Shown piece by piece: positions 1 to 13,892 of a stretch of 47,500 bases of DNA; the stretch's first letter is position 1, and every line of letters starts with the position of its first letter. This DNA comes from Chrysomallon squamiferum (Eukaryota; Mollusca; Gastropoda; Neomphalida; Peltospiridae). The stretch lies in NCBI GenBank assembly GCA_012295275.1, contig CM022677.1, positions 1,122,147 through 1,169,646 on the forward strand. Reading direction: 5' to 3'. Below the pieces are notes generated by a model. That model had not been told where the DNA came from and made no database searches. It saw only the letters and a list, made by a program, of their open reading frames with translations. Position numbers and translations under genes: made by a program.

Positions 1-515
1 TATCATAAAGATAGTCATTTTAATATGCTGTTCAGCTGTATCACAGTAGTAATGGTTTTAATATCTATTTGCACTGTATCTAGATTATCTATATCACAAA
101 GTAACATTTATAATTACTCCGTTTTTAACATGTAGTTTAGCCACATCACAGTGGTAATACTTTTAATATCTAGTTCAGTTCTATATCATAATATCTAGTT
201 CATGTATAACATTTTTTTAATATCTAGTTCAGCTATATCTAGAGGTAATCATTTTAATATCTAGTTCAGCTATATTATACAGGTAATCATTTTAATATCT
301 AGTTCATCTGTATATAATCATTTTAATATCTAGTTCAGCTATATCAATCATTTTTTATTATCTAGTTCAGTTATACAGGTAATCATTTTAATATCTAGTT
401 CAATAAATTTTTAATAACTTCAGTTATATCAGGTAATAACTGTTTTGGCTACATCATATTAAATATCATTTAGTTGTAATAGAAAATATATTTATTTTAA
501 TATCTAGTTCTGATT
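1..515. repeat. Degenerate minisatellite, unit about 30-45 bp
   Basis: Nine or so copies of ttttaatatctagttcagct followed by a variable atatcacaggtaatca-like segment, starting near 56, 170, 217, 252, 292, 322, 352, 385 and 495. The core taatatctagttca is well kept while spacers vary. The array probably extends beyond the left edge. Confidence 0.9.
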
Positions 516-3500
516 ATCATACAAATAATAGATTTTACCTACTTTAATAAAGTTATATATGTTAATAAACTGTATGTATGTCTAAATTATATCTTAAAGA
601 TATTTAATAATTCAACATTCAAGAATGAGTCTAAAATCATGATTTTTTTTGTATTACTTTACCAATGTTTTATGTATCTGAAAAGATAAAGTAAATGGGA
701 GGCAAAAAAAAAAAAAAAAAAATGAATGTTTAGAATTCCATTTTATATGTCTCACACAAATATGATGTGTACCTACTGACTTTGGTAAAACAGACTGTGG
801 CACACATTAATTACAACTATCAGATGAGAAGATCTGCTTTCTTAGTTTTACCAGCCTGGACAGATTGTTGAAAGATTTCAGATTTGAGCAGGATTATTCC
901 TGTTTTCCTAGGCTATTTTACAAAAGATCTGTCAGGAATATTTTAACAACTGCCAGTATCCATCTTCCATCAGACATTTCCCAAGCTCTATTTAATGTTT
1001 TTCTTCCTCACTGGATGAAGAGTTATTTCTACACATTAGATGATATATCATTTATCTGCTGTCTTTATGGCAATTCCTCTCTATTTCCTAGCACCCTCCA
1101 ATGAGTATTTCACCTGGAAAATTCACAAATGTGGCCAGCATTTGTTTTTGTTGTGTGTTTTTCATTTATCATTTTATTCACATTCTAGCTGTTATTTCCC
1201 CTGATTGTCATTTTTGGGCAATCTAGACCTGTATCAGATAACATGGCTAGAAAAATTGACATTCCTAAGTATATGAAAAGCAAGTTGCATTGAAAGGAGA
1301 TCCTGATAACATCTGGTAGTTGGAATTAATTCTTGTTTTTTACTGCTTTGCTTTTCTGACCTTTTTCTCATAAAATATAATTTTGGTTTTGTCAGTTTTT
1401 GTAATATTTATAATTTATTATTAACAAATTAAAAACAAAAGTTTTAAAAACACAGTTGAAAACATAGAATGTTGTATAATGACTATAGTAAATAATTTTA
1501 AGACATATTTTGATAACGTAAAAAGTTCTACAAAGACTTGTAAATAATTAGAAATATTTTAAAACATAAAAATCACAGTGAGAAAATAAATGAAATCAGT
1601 GAAAAAAAAATTTAACATTAAAAAAATATGAAATAGCAAAAAATATTGGAATTGGTGAGAAGTTTAAGACTAAAATGAAAAAAATGTGGAAATTAATAAA
1701 AAAAGAAAATGAATTTCAGTTTTATAGTAAAAATAAAATAACACTTAAGAATATGTTTTTTTTTTAATAAACATTCCTATTGTTAAACCAAAGAAGAGTA
1801 TTTTAACTATGTACATTAATAGAGAGGTTTTTCACTGGAAATTAACATTGAAAGCTTTACACAGATTAAGCTGGATATGTTTAATTGGTGTTACATGTCT
1901 CAAATCATGATGCTGTGTATGAGATAGAACAAATTCTAATTCAGTGTGTAATCAGCTTGATGTGCCCAGCAAGAGCGTCGTTACACAACAACTAATCTGC
2001 AATCAGAGATGATGTTTGGAAAGCAGTATTACTAAGTTTTGCTGACCACTGCAGCTGGTTAGTCTCACTCAGCTATAATTTTATTTACTTGCTGACCATT
2101 ATACTTTTGGCACCACCACAGAGATGTAGGAGTTTGTGAATATATTAGTCCAACCTTCTCATCTCACAGAAATACTTTCTATCTACCACGGGTCAATGTA
2201 GGGTGAATTAGTCAACAGTGGTCATTTAGCCTCCAAAGAGATGAGCTGTCCAAGCAGACTGGTTGTTTTCTTACACATACTGCAAAGTACTGTGTTAAAA
2301 TACAAAGTGCTCTATTTATGGTTAACTGTCCAAAAAGAAAAAAAAAGTAAAAATCATCATCATCATCATCAGTTAAAATATAGATGAAAATTACCTCTAG
2401 TAAATCAGATTAATTAGCTTTTGTAATTTGCTGATTGCAAATAAACACACATTGTGTTGTTCTGTAAATATGTTTACTAATCAGGTCGCTAATTATAAAT
2501 AATTTCAGTGTTTATTGTGTAACAAGTATCTAACAGATGGTAATTCTGATAGTGGAATATTAATATATACTCTGTTTATAAATACACTCAGATGAGTCTA
2601 GGTTTGTTATTAGTTTTCAATGTTTCTCTTTCTCACTTATCACATTTCATAAGGTCATATCACTACATGGAATTTCAGACACGCATTGTAGAAATACAAT
2701 ACTGCACTTGCGTATTAAAGATTTATAGTTGTATTTTTTATAGTCTAATTAGTAGTATTATGTTCATTGATTTCATTGTGGCATGGTCAGCCAGTACCTG
2801 TGGCTTGTGAAAACTGTCGTGTAACATGAACCAACAATTTAAAGTGATATGTTTCAAGCTGCTCAAGCTCTATCTTTGATACAATTTGTAAAAATCAACT
2901 TGAATAAATAATGAAATAATATTTTCAAATACCACATTAAGTATTCATCTTCATAAACTTTTTCCAGCTGTCAGGGCTTTGAAATATGTTGAAACAGATC
3001 TGCAGTACAGAACTGAACATATTCTTTTTCCCTTTCTTTCTGATTTCAGTTTTTATTCTTGTGCTTTGTAACAAAGACACTTTTTAACAATTAACACTGC
3101 ATCATGAATTATTTGTGTTTATTTCAAGTCTGATAATCTTTAATAACTATTAATTCCAGCAGAACATAGTTCATATTTAAATTCTACAATCTATTTATTT
3201 TACTGTTTATTTATTTTTATTTATTTATTTTGGATACTTGTTTGTTTTGTTTTCCATATTTCTTTTGTTATTTTCATTTTTTTATTTAGTTTTTTAAAAT
3301 TTCAGTTTTTTTCATTAGGACTTTTTCTTTATATTAATATTATTGTTTATTATCTTTATTTGCAACATCTTTTTTCTTCTATTATTTGAATTTGTTGGTT
3401 TTTTAGCTTATATTTTAAGTTTTATTTCATTTCTCTAACATCAACATCAAAAGCCAGTTTATTTTTTTATAATTTTGGTTTTAAATGTTACTCCTTTTGC

Positions 3501-3642
3501 ATCTAATAGAAATTTCTAAATTATTTAAGTCTATCTACATTAAATAATTCTATCTACATTAATCTGTATCAAAATGATTTATCCTTACTGTTTAATACTG
3601 CTAGCTTCTATGTAAAATGTTTAGTGAGGCAGATACTTTTAT
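516..3642. other. AT-rich non-coding sequence, probably ARID3 intron or 5' flank
   Basis: Homopolymers and short repeats, for example A16-18 near 704-721 and (ATC)n at 2,355-2,371. Balanced patches lie at about 770-1,260 and 1,900-2,300. Short open frames at 865-1,104 and 2,592-2,810 have no recognisable domain or codon bias. Confidence 0.55.
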
Positions 3643-3669
3643 ATAAATATACCGAGAAGAATATTTTGT

Positions 3670-3703
<34 letters not shown>

Positions 3704-3820
3704 TCACACACACACCAATCATGATTAAAAACAACAATCTGTTATTATTAAATATAAAAATATTGTTGATGGAAATAATACCAACTGTAGGCTACAAAAT
3801 ATTCTTCTCAGTATATTTAT
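3643..3820. mobile_element. MITE-like element with 29-bp terminal inverted repeats
   Basis: The left arm 3,643-3,671 (ending ccgagaagaatattttgtag) is complementary to the right arm 3,792-3,820 (beginning ctacaaaatattcttctcag) with one mismatch. The interior of about 120 bp contains an (AT)n tract and CA repeats and no open frame. Clear target-site duplications were not identified. This fits a small non-autonomous DNA element or a long hairpin. Confidence 0.6.
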
Positions 3821-4009
3821 TTAAATGTTAAAAGTACTGTGAATAAATAAAATTTTATATAAATTGTAATGTATAATGAAAACAATTGAAATATACCAGT
3901 AATAATTTAGTATATATGATACTGTGCAGAAGAATGTGTATTAAGGAAGAGGAATAATTAGAGAAAATGGGTTTATTTGTAAATGAGAACTGAAACCATT
4001 TTGAGTGCA

Positions 4010-4400
4010 GAGATGAGGCAGAAAGTCTTCAGTCGGAATGAAATCTTTACAATTGCTCACTCGCGGTTTAGCGATGCCATTCAGTCTGCATTCATCGAAT
4101 TAGCCTGATATCAGAGAGCACTAATCACATTAAGCCAATTGGCCTTTTGCTGTGCTTGACAAACCACACAATCGACAAAACAAACCCGGCTCTTTCCTCC
4201 AGCAAGTTGAGGCAGCTTCCAATGATCATTATGCAATGTCTATGATTATAATACATTGGCAATGAATTCAGGGAATAAATGAAGCTCACTGAATGACTGG
4301 CCAATCAAGACGCGATGACTCGAACATCAATCACTTGATATCGTTCATTGGAGGTTCCAATCTCAATCTGTTAATATGTAACTTGCTTTGTGGAAAACAG
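4010..4400. promoter_or_regulatory. Candidate regulatory island
   Basis: About 390 bp of balanced composition between AT-rich stretches. It holds CCAATTGG (near 4,136), CCAAT/ATTGG words (4,251-4,360), ATCAAT and TAATCA homeodomain-type cores, and a CpG-bearing stretch (ctcgcggtttagcgatgcc). There is no open frame of protein character. It resembles a conserved non-coding element of a developmental gene, but conservation cannot be tested here. Confidence 0.35.
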
Positions 4401-5010
4401 TATTTCTCATGTAGACAACTGCTGTTAACATTTTAGGTTCATCGTTTATTAACAGTAAATGTTATGTTAAAACATGCATAGCAATCATAATCAAATGTTG
4501 ACTTTTTAAAAATTAATATTTTATAAAATTTTGAATAGAAAATGTATATATATATATATAAATTTATATTGTTTATTTTGTATATTAATATAAAAAAATT
4601 GTAAATTCTTTGGAAATATTTAGAAACAGTAATTTCTTTAAAATTATGTGTAAATAGTACTATACAGACACTTTTTTTTTGAATCTTTGTTATTTTTCTA
4701 AAGTTATAAAATAATAATTTATTACACATTCAGGGCATTTGGTTTTATTATTTGAATTACATAAAGTTAAAAAACAATATTACATTTGGGACATTTTTAT
4801 GATTTATTATTATTTTTATAAAAAGATAGAACATTTTGTTATTTGAATTTATTATTATATCAAAATTAATTATTCTTTTATCAGTAAAAATTAATACTTC
4901 AGAAAACAAAAAGAAAGAAAGATTTTGCTCTATTTCTAAGGCTGTAAATGTATTTGAAATATGTTCTTATTAGCTATTAATATCACAAATATGAGATGTA
5001 ACCATTATAC

Positions 5011-5052
<42 letters not shown>

Positions 5053-7250
5053 AAAATAGAAGTAAAAGAGATGTCTGTCTGATTTATGTTGGTTTGAAAA
5101 TAATACTGTAATTCAAATATTGACTGTGCTCACAACAACACTAGGAGTGGAGGTGATGCATTTTTCTTCTTTCATGACTAGATTCATTATTAGTAATACC
5201 AGGGCAGGTACAGAATAAAACAGGTAGAGGTGTCTGTCTTGTTAGTTTTCATTAAAACAAAAGGAAAAGCTTTAATCAGTGTAATTTGCACAATATAAAA
5301 TTTTATTTTTTTGATATACTAAATTCTGAATCTTTATTTTCATTTAACTAAAAATGAAATAGATTAGAATAAAATAAAATAAAATAAAAATTCTTTGTCA
5401 TATATATATATAAAAAAAAAAAAGAAGAATGAATTTTAAGATTATGAGTTTATCAGACTTAACCTTTTCCTTTCTCACATTTGACTGGACAGTATGTGAA
5501 ATGTATATCAAGTTTGCATGTCGTATGTGACAGTCTGCGACTTCTTGTTCGATGAACAAACTGAAGAGCTGGTCCTGGTGCTGGCGACAAGACTTCTCCA
5601 CAGTATTTGAAATTCACTCATTTGTAAACGTCACGGGTCATTTGGCATTGCGTTTTAGTGCTCCATGTGTGTATTCATTACTTAATTACACAACACTGGG
5701 TTCATTTGCAACTCTAGACACTGCTGATGACAATCATGTTAATTTGATGTCAGTGATCATCTTTGTTGGTGGGTCAAGTTAACTTAATATTATTAAAAAA
5801 TTCAGTAAAATATAAAGCAGTAATAATATACATTCAGTGTATCACCATGTAATACACTCCTCCCTGTGTTTCCTGTGTAAGAAAAACAGTATATGTTTAT
5901 AATTAGCAATTAAATGAAGTTCAAGATTAATATCAGGTTTGAGTTTTGGATTTTTTAGATAGGATGGGTACTAAAACATATTTTGTTCCACGTTTACAAT
6001 TTATCATCCAGTGTAGTGAAATAACATTCTTTACATATTATAACTATTGTAAATATTCATATTTTATAAAAATATATATTTTTTAATGTGTTTTAAATTA
6101 TGTTTCCATTCAACATAATTTTTAAAATCATAAAATGTTTTTTTTTAAATGGTATAATAATTAGTTTTTTAAATTTTATTTCATATTTGTTACCTTAATG
6201 TTTAAATGTTGTTTTCTTATAATATATGAGTATTTTTATAGGTGAATGCAAAATTTAATCAGTTTGTGTTACAGCCTAATAAACAGACTTTATTTTTATT
6301 CCATTCTTGATGTTTGGATTAATAACTAGTGAATAGAAACAGGAAGCAGAGAAAAGTAATTATAGTATACATTTAATGAATTCCTTGAAACATTTGTTCT
6401 TTTACACCTTTTAAACTATTATTTCTATCAATATTTAGAAACAAAATTTTAATGATAAAATTCTGATTTTGAAAAGAAAACATTTGGTTAATAATGTTTT
6501 TGTTTTGAATTTCAGTCAGACATTTTTTTTTTTAACAAGATTAAACAATTAAATTTTTAAAATTTTTGCCTAAATGTACCTTTCTTCTTTGTGGTTTTCT
6601 TACTTAAGCTTTCTGTGGTGGTTTCATTTACCTTCATCATTCTCTCTATTTCTCTGTTTTGACAGGATAATAATTAAATAAGTATTTTACAGTTTTTGAC
6701 AAGCTCTTTTTATTTTATTTTAGAAACCACTAAGCATGATTTTCTGTTTCCAAGTAACAACTAGGATTCTTGTGAGAGATTTTAATAAATGTTTTAATAT
6801 ACAATAATTTCAGGTTTTTAACTTAATTAATATATTAATTTTTATGTTTTTAATTTCAAACTACTTATTGTAGACTTGATTTTGTCTTTATTAGTGCTAA
6901 TGTTACTTGTATATCCTTCTGATATTTTGTGAAAAGTTTCATATTTTATGGTTTTCATAAAAATTGCCATTGAAAAGTAGCTAATGTGAATAAGAGACAA
7001 AACATTTTTTTTTTTTTTTAACATATACACATAACTGATTGTTCTTTTTTTCAGTTGGATATAAAATATATATATATTTTTTTAATAAGTTTAAAAAGTA
7101 TTGATGATTTTTTTTCATAAAACAAACTCATTTTATGTGTATTTAATAGTAAAAATATTGTTGTTCATCTCTCTTCAGAGAAGTAATAAAGAAAGCACTT
7201 AAAGGTAAAACATGTGATTTACATTTGTTTGAAACTTTTTGCTCAAAAGT
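4401..7250. other. AT-rich non-coding sequence
   Basis: Dominated by A/T runs, including a 33-base A run (5,018-5,050) and several T8-T12 runs. A balanced patch at about 5,460-5,780 overlaps a 76-codon open frame (5,552-5,782) and an antisense one; neither shows a domain. Confidence 0.55.
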
Positions 7251-7860
7251 ACTTTGACCCAGGCAATAAAAATAGTCTGAGATATACGAGGTGAGACTGG
7301 CAGTGTAAGTAGAAGTTCATCAAAAGATTGTTTCATTAACATCCATTTGGCACTGTAAGCTGCGACTTGTGATTGATAACACCACCATTCTCCCCCTCCT
7401 CCAGAGCCTGGTGGTCTCTGAAATAAAGTGTGATCCTTATTATTTGTGATTTTTATTAACAGGATGTTCCTCATATAACTAATGATTGTGGGGAATTAAA
7501 GTTGGCTTAAAAATGGTGCTCAGAAATGGAGAGGTATAATTCCCACTTCCTGGTACGATAGACATTCTCTTCTTAATCAAACACACTTCCTCGCTTGCCC
7601 ACTTCTAATTCAAGCGTTTTCAATTTTGCCCATTTTTATTATATGCGTTATACACGTAAGATGGAACGGAATGAAATTATTAACAAATGTTGGGCCTCTT
7701 ACTGAGCAGAGATTCACGTTTTTGCAATAAATGCCAGTAAATCGGATTTGGAATTTTACATTCCTCATGTCAGAATTATGATGAAAGAATTATCTGTAAG
7801 CTTTTTTGAAAATTTGTTGCGAAGGAAATGGGCTTTTACCAGAAATTATACTGCTTAATG
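7250..7860. promoter_or_regulatory. Candidate regulatory island
   Basis: Balanced, non-repetitive sequence of about 600 bp with CTTCCT and GGAA words and a CpG-containing patch (gtacgatagacattctc, ttatacacgtaagatgg). A minus-strand open frame at 7,199-7,474 has no domain. Assignment as an enhancer is inference. Confidence 0.3.
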
Positions 7861-10440
7861 AGATTTATATAAAGGATAATTACTTTAAAAAAATGTTTTA
7901 TATCTGTGAGTCAGAATGAGGCAACTAACTGTGAGCTGAGACTTCTAATTAAATTATATTTGCATTTAATAATATTTTTAAAAATCACAGAAATACGCAA
8001 CCAAACTTTTTATAATTTAGCTGTTTCAGATTTCAAGTGACTTTAATGTTAAATTATTAAATGAAATGTTGAAAAAAAAAAAAAAAATTGTAGAAAATTG
8101 AGATTCACCATAATGTTGAGATTCTTGAGTAGCAAAAATAATTATGTGAAAGAATTTAATTTGTAAATAAACAGCAAATATTTAAATACACTATTTCAAA
8201 AAATATATTCCATTCAAATTAGGTGAGAATTAAACATTTATTTGATTTTAAACATTCAGTTGCAAGACACATTTAAAACCAAACATTTACCCATATTATT
8301 ATTGAATATGTTTCAGTTGTTCAAACTGTGTAAATTCTTTCAAGCACAAAGAAAATGTATATGGCTATTTTTATGAGAATTCATCTGAAATGCATTAATG
8401 AGGAAGTGAATTACTTAAAATTAAATGTATGCTAGCGAAATAAAAATGTGCAGTTTTTCTTGAAGGTTATTTGATGAGACATAAACCTTGTTTAACTTTA
8501 TACAGTCGCTGAAGCTTAATTTGAATTTATGGTTAGCTGTCATAATGTGAGAGACATCGTGATGAATTCTGAGGGTAAAAAAGTTTATCTCCAATCAAGA
8601 TAGGTGAGATGAGTAAAAAACAGACTGTGCATTCTAATTCTTCTATCTCAGAATGGAATCAGCCTTATTAATATATCATAACTTTTAGCTTGGTTACGGT
8701 TAATAAATAAATACGTTAATGTTTTCATCTCTGCTTTTCATTTCTAACTTTTAATATGTCCATGAAGGTTTGCATTTTTTTGTATTTTAGTACAGATCAT
8801 TAAAGTTTATGTGAAAATTTTCTTTAGAATCTAAAATTATCTTTCCAGAAATTCTAAAATTATTACATTCATTTATTTTCTAATAATAATGTCAGCTAAA
8901 GTAATATAATAAAAATAAAATTAGTTGGGAGAAATTGAAAAAAATAATAAAAGTAAAGTAGTAATAAATAACTATAAAAAAACAAATAAATAAAAATAAA
9001 AATCAGAATAATAATAATTACCTTGAAAAGCACAATTTTTACTTTCATTCTAAAGAGCTTCAGTGCAACCATTAAAAAACATCACACTAGAACTTTTAAT
9101 TAAATTCAAAATAAAAATTGCAATTTGCATTTCCAATTTTTAATAGTTTTATTTATCTTTTTAGAATTTAACACTTTTAAAAAAATGTATTATTTTTTTT
9201 TTCTCAAAATTATTACTAAAATTATATTACAAAGACTGAAACCCCCCAAAAAAAACAACAACATTATTTCATGATTCTAAATAAATAAATAACCTGCCAA
9301 CATGAACATTGTAATATTCAAACATTCTTCTGCTGAAACAAGACAATAATAACAAAGTTTTCTTCTTCACACATTTTCAGTAACAGATTCTTCTTCGAAT
9401 TCAAATCAAATATTCTATTTTATATTATAACTTAAATAACTATATCTTTATTACTGTTCAACACACACATACACACATAAACACTCTTACATATATACAC
9501 ACTCATACATGCACAAATGCACACAAAGACAAAAATACACACATACACAAACACAAAAATGTATCTGTTGTTTTATTTATGTTGGATAATCGTAATTCAG
9601 ACTGAACATATAATACATTTTATTTCTTGATAAACGTGAGAAGAAATGATGAATAAAGTTTATTTTGAGATTTGATATATTAAATCAGCTGTGTGAGACT
9701 GCACCTGCTAACTCCAATAAAAATTATCCATCTTTATATATATTTATCTTTTCATTTGATCTTGGACAGAGGAAAGAAAATCAACAACTTGCTCTATGTG
9801 TCACTGGTTGATAACACGAATGTAACAACTGTTACTGGAGCATGTTTTAGAAAATTAATATACTTCCTTTTTTAAAAAAACACACCTGAAAATAGTAAAT
9901 ATCTACTTGCACTCAGACATAGAAGAATACATTCTTATCCAAGATCTCTCCCTTGTGCACCAAGTCTGTACAGGATGAGTTTTTTTTTTTTCATTTATTT
10001 TTTAAGTTTTTAATTGTTGAATTAACCAACATCTGATTTACATTGTTCTTTTCTTCATTATATTTATATATAATGTAATTTAATGTATCTGATACTAAAT
10101 CACAATGTGATAAAAGTATATGTAATTATATTTCTTTGTCGTTTTTAGTGATATTTTAACAAACAGATATTAATTACAGCAAAAAGATAACAAAGATAAA
10201 TGAAATATTTTTCTGTTATTTACACTTCTGTTTATTTCTGTTTTAACCTATATCGTAACTAAGCAGAAAAGATTTTAGTTTCTTTCTTGTTATTTAAATC
10301 CAGTGAAAGTAAGTTTTTTATTTATTTATTTATTTATTTATTTTTATTATTATTATTATTTTTTTTTTTTTTTAATATGGACAGTGCCCAGCCTCAAATA
10401 TTAATTATTCTAAAGATTATATGTATCACTTAAAGAGACC
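7861..10440. other. AT-rich non-coding sequence
   Basis: Long A/T-rich runs, a CA-rich patch (9,461-9,560) and an (ATTT)n tract near 10,316-10,345 followed by (TTA)n and T13. Nothing coding seen. Confidence 0.6.
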
Positions 10441-10680
10441 ACATCCACATTAACAGTATTTCTTGACTGTTTTGTTTGAACTGTAATCACAATTTCTGCT
10501 GATAGAATTGTCTGTGAGAAGGAGTAATTCCAGCCCAAATTACAGCTAAATGTCTCCACTTAGTGTAGCTATTATCTGTCCTCAGAATCAACTCGTTTGA
10601 TGAGTGTTGTTAAAGCTGTAACAGCCTTGGAGATGTGTTTTATCAGTTAAACGTGGTTTTTCTTCTCTGTCTGTTCAAAC

Positions 10681-10905
10681 ACAGCGAGAATTAGCTAGCT
10701 CTCTGTGCACATCTCACTTGACTGCCAATCCATGCACGCTGTGTGTTCTAGGTTCAAGCCCTAATACCTGGGCTCCTCATTAAACTGGTGAGCACACACA
10801 GACACATTTACCCAAACGCTCTTTGATTGTGCAAGTCAATAAGATTAGGACAGTCGAAACGTTTCGATGAGCAAAGTTTTGAGCAAAGTTTCTTTTGTCT
10901 TCATG
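10681..10905 (+). mobile_element. Possible degenerate tRNA-derived SINE
   Basis: A tagctagctctctg segment resembles an RNA polymerase III A box. About 50 bp later, GGTTCAAGCCC (10,751-10,761) is a good B box flanked by ctagg and cctaa, which pair as a T stem. The middle (cacttgactgccaatccatg) looks like an eroded anticodon arm. Downstream is a perfect 14-bp palindrome TCGAAACGTTTCGA (10,854-10,867) and a repeated gagcaaagttt. No poly-A or simple-repeat tail or target-site duplication was found. Confidence 0.4.
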
Positions 10906-10990
10906 TTCATAACTTTCAAACTGATGATGTATAACAAACCATTGGCAGGTTTCTTCTCTAGAATGGTTGAGAGGAATTAAGGAGTTAATG

Positions 10991-13854
10991 GTGTTAGGCT
11001 GTAGAGAAGATTTGGCGATTTTTAGAAATATTTTGTGATTTTAGCATCTTAAATAAAAATAACAGATACATAAGGTTTTAATTATTTTCATAGTTTTTAT
11101 AGTTAAAAAGCTAAAATGAAATGCACTATAGAAAATTGTATAGACAGGTATAAGATCAATAAAACAACAGTTTTTACTTTTATTTTGACATTCTCAAGAA
11201 AATATAAATAATAATGATAATAAGGAAATTATATTTTTATTCTGACCTAACCAGTATGTTGACTTAATTTCTATTGAGAAAGCATACATATTTTCGAAAT
11301 TTATTTAATTTTAGTTAGTTAGTTTTATTTGTAACATTAATTTTTCATTTTCAAACTATTTTTATTTTTTGTTTCAAGTTAGAACTGTTTTTCAGATAAA
11401 TAGTGATCTGGTATCTTTGAATACTAAAAATAATTACAAGAATATTTCTGTTCCTTAAAGGAGAAATTTTCAGTTACAATTTCACCACTGATATTTGTTG
11501 TTTTATTATTAAAAAAATATTTTTAATAACTTTAAAAAAAATAATCTTTTTGGTACATTGCTGAGTTGTCAGTTTTGTAGATATTTTGTATATCACAAAA
11601 ATAATTGATGTTCATATGAGGATTTTACATGGCATTCTGAAAACAATCATTTCAGGGAAATTTTAAAAAATAATTGTATGTTGAAATATATGGTGGTTCC
11701 AAAAAAAAATTTTTTTTTTTAATTTTTTCTGTTATTACTATTATTTATTTAATTCTGCTTCTTTATTTATTTATTTATTTATTTATTTATTTTAATTTAT
11801 TTTAGTTTATTTTAAACTCATTTTCTGTCACCTACATATGTGTACATACAGACACACACACACACACAAAAACAGTTTGATTTGGGTTTTTTACTAAAAA
11901 TTAATATGGGACTGAAAAGGATTATTTTTAAATTTTATTTTTATAAATTATTTTTATAAATTATATTAAAATTATATTTTAATTAACTTTTTCCCCTCTT
12001 TATTAATTTTAAGTTTGAAGAAGAAGTTAAAATTAGATGAATTAAAAACATAATATTCACATCAGTAACTGTCTGTCTGTAACACTCCTGTGAAAAACAT
12101 ATAAAATAAAAACAGAAACTTTTGCTGTTTTTCATTGCAGCCTTTCATTACGAGAATGTAACTTATCTTCATCCCAGCAACATTTTCATTCTTTTATTCT
12201 TTTGGTTTGCCTTCTGAAAACATGTTTTAAAAACATTTGTAAACCATGAAATAAAAACAGCATAACCTTACAAAGGGGATCAGTGATGGTTTGACAATAA
12301 ATCACATCCTTGCTTTCACCCAGGGCTTGTTGGTCAGATCATCTTTCTGCTGTCTGTCATAAAGGAACAAGCATTGACTTCCCAGCTTGTGAGGTATTCA
12401 CTACTTCTTCATATTGGATTTCTTGTCCTAGCTGCTTCCACCAGAAAACATTCCATTGTCTGCACTTTCCAGGTCTGTCAGTTCAGACCTTTTACTTAAA
12501 ATGTTTCACGATTACAGTAGTACCTGACAGACAGATAGACAGACAGACTGCTGGATGTTGTTACTGTCTGATCAGCTTGTAGTCTCTGTACTCACACTGA
12601 TTGTTTCAGCAGATTCTCATGTTTTAAAATTATTAAATATGTCAGTAATCTCAAATATCTTTAAATTCACTTTAAGCGAAAAAAACTGACAGTAAACAAT
12701 TTTATTTATTTATTTTTATTTCTTCTTGTTTTGTTTTTTTAATAAATTCCAGTGAATACATTATTTTTTATTATAAAACAACTACAAAAATTCACGTCAC
12801 TGTCTTAATAATTTTCCATTTTTAAAAGATGCCATTTATAAGAATATCTTTTCAAATGAAAATTATGTATTTTGTAAATTTTTTTAAATAATAACTTTGA
12901 AAAACAGTTCATAGATTTTTTTTTTTTTCCATTTTCTCAACATTTGCTTAATAATTAATTCAATAATTAAATAAGTAAAAGATGAAAAGAAAGAAATTTA
13001 AAAGTGAAAAGTTTCAAAGCAACAAATAAGGAAATGAAAGTTTTCTCTCATTTTCTTTGAACTTGGTTGTGAAATTATTAAAATGCAGGAAGTACATTCA
13101 GTTCTGTGAGGAGTTTCCCTCCAATATGACTGGAGCATTACACCACGAGGAAGTTTTCATTTACTGTAACATAAAGGTTACCTCTTGTCACCTCCTTCCA
13201 TATTACACTGTATTTTTAGACTTGCACATCTTCCTGTGTTAATGTGTGTAAACAAATTAGTTTTATTACTTATCATACACAGGCTTGTTTTCGACTAGAA
13301 GACCGTTTTTATACACTTAACTAGATTTGAGATAACTCCAGAATGAGAACATCAGTGCTGGAGAATACTGCTGTTAATTTTGCTGCTGTTTATAAAGATA
13401 CAGATGTATCATTCAGCTGAACACAACATTATATAACACAATGAAATATAGCTGCTTCTGAGCTACCACATTGTTGGGTTTGTTTGTCTTATCACAAACT
13501 CCAATAATGTTAGCAATATGTACAGTAATAATTTATGAGTTTTAAGAAAACTTTGGCCATTCATTTTATTTATATGTCAAAAACTATACAACAATATACA
13601 CAGTTATCTAAAAAAAAACAATAACTATTAGAATAATTCTTTAAAAAATCTATTGTAATTTTATTTTATGAAGAGAAATATTTCTTGTCATCTCTTTTCA
13701 CTAAAATTTAGCTGGACTTGTTTAACTGAAATTGTTTGTGTAGATAACAGTACTAATAAATTAATAATTTAAAAAAGAAAAAACAAAGGAAAGGGAAAAA
13801 CAATAAATAAATAAAAACAATAAATAAATAAATTTTGACAATATATTTTTATGA

Positions 13855-13892
<38 letters not shown>

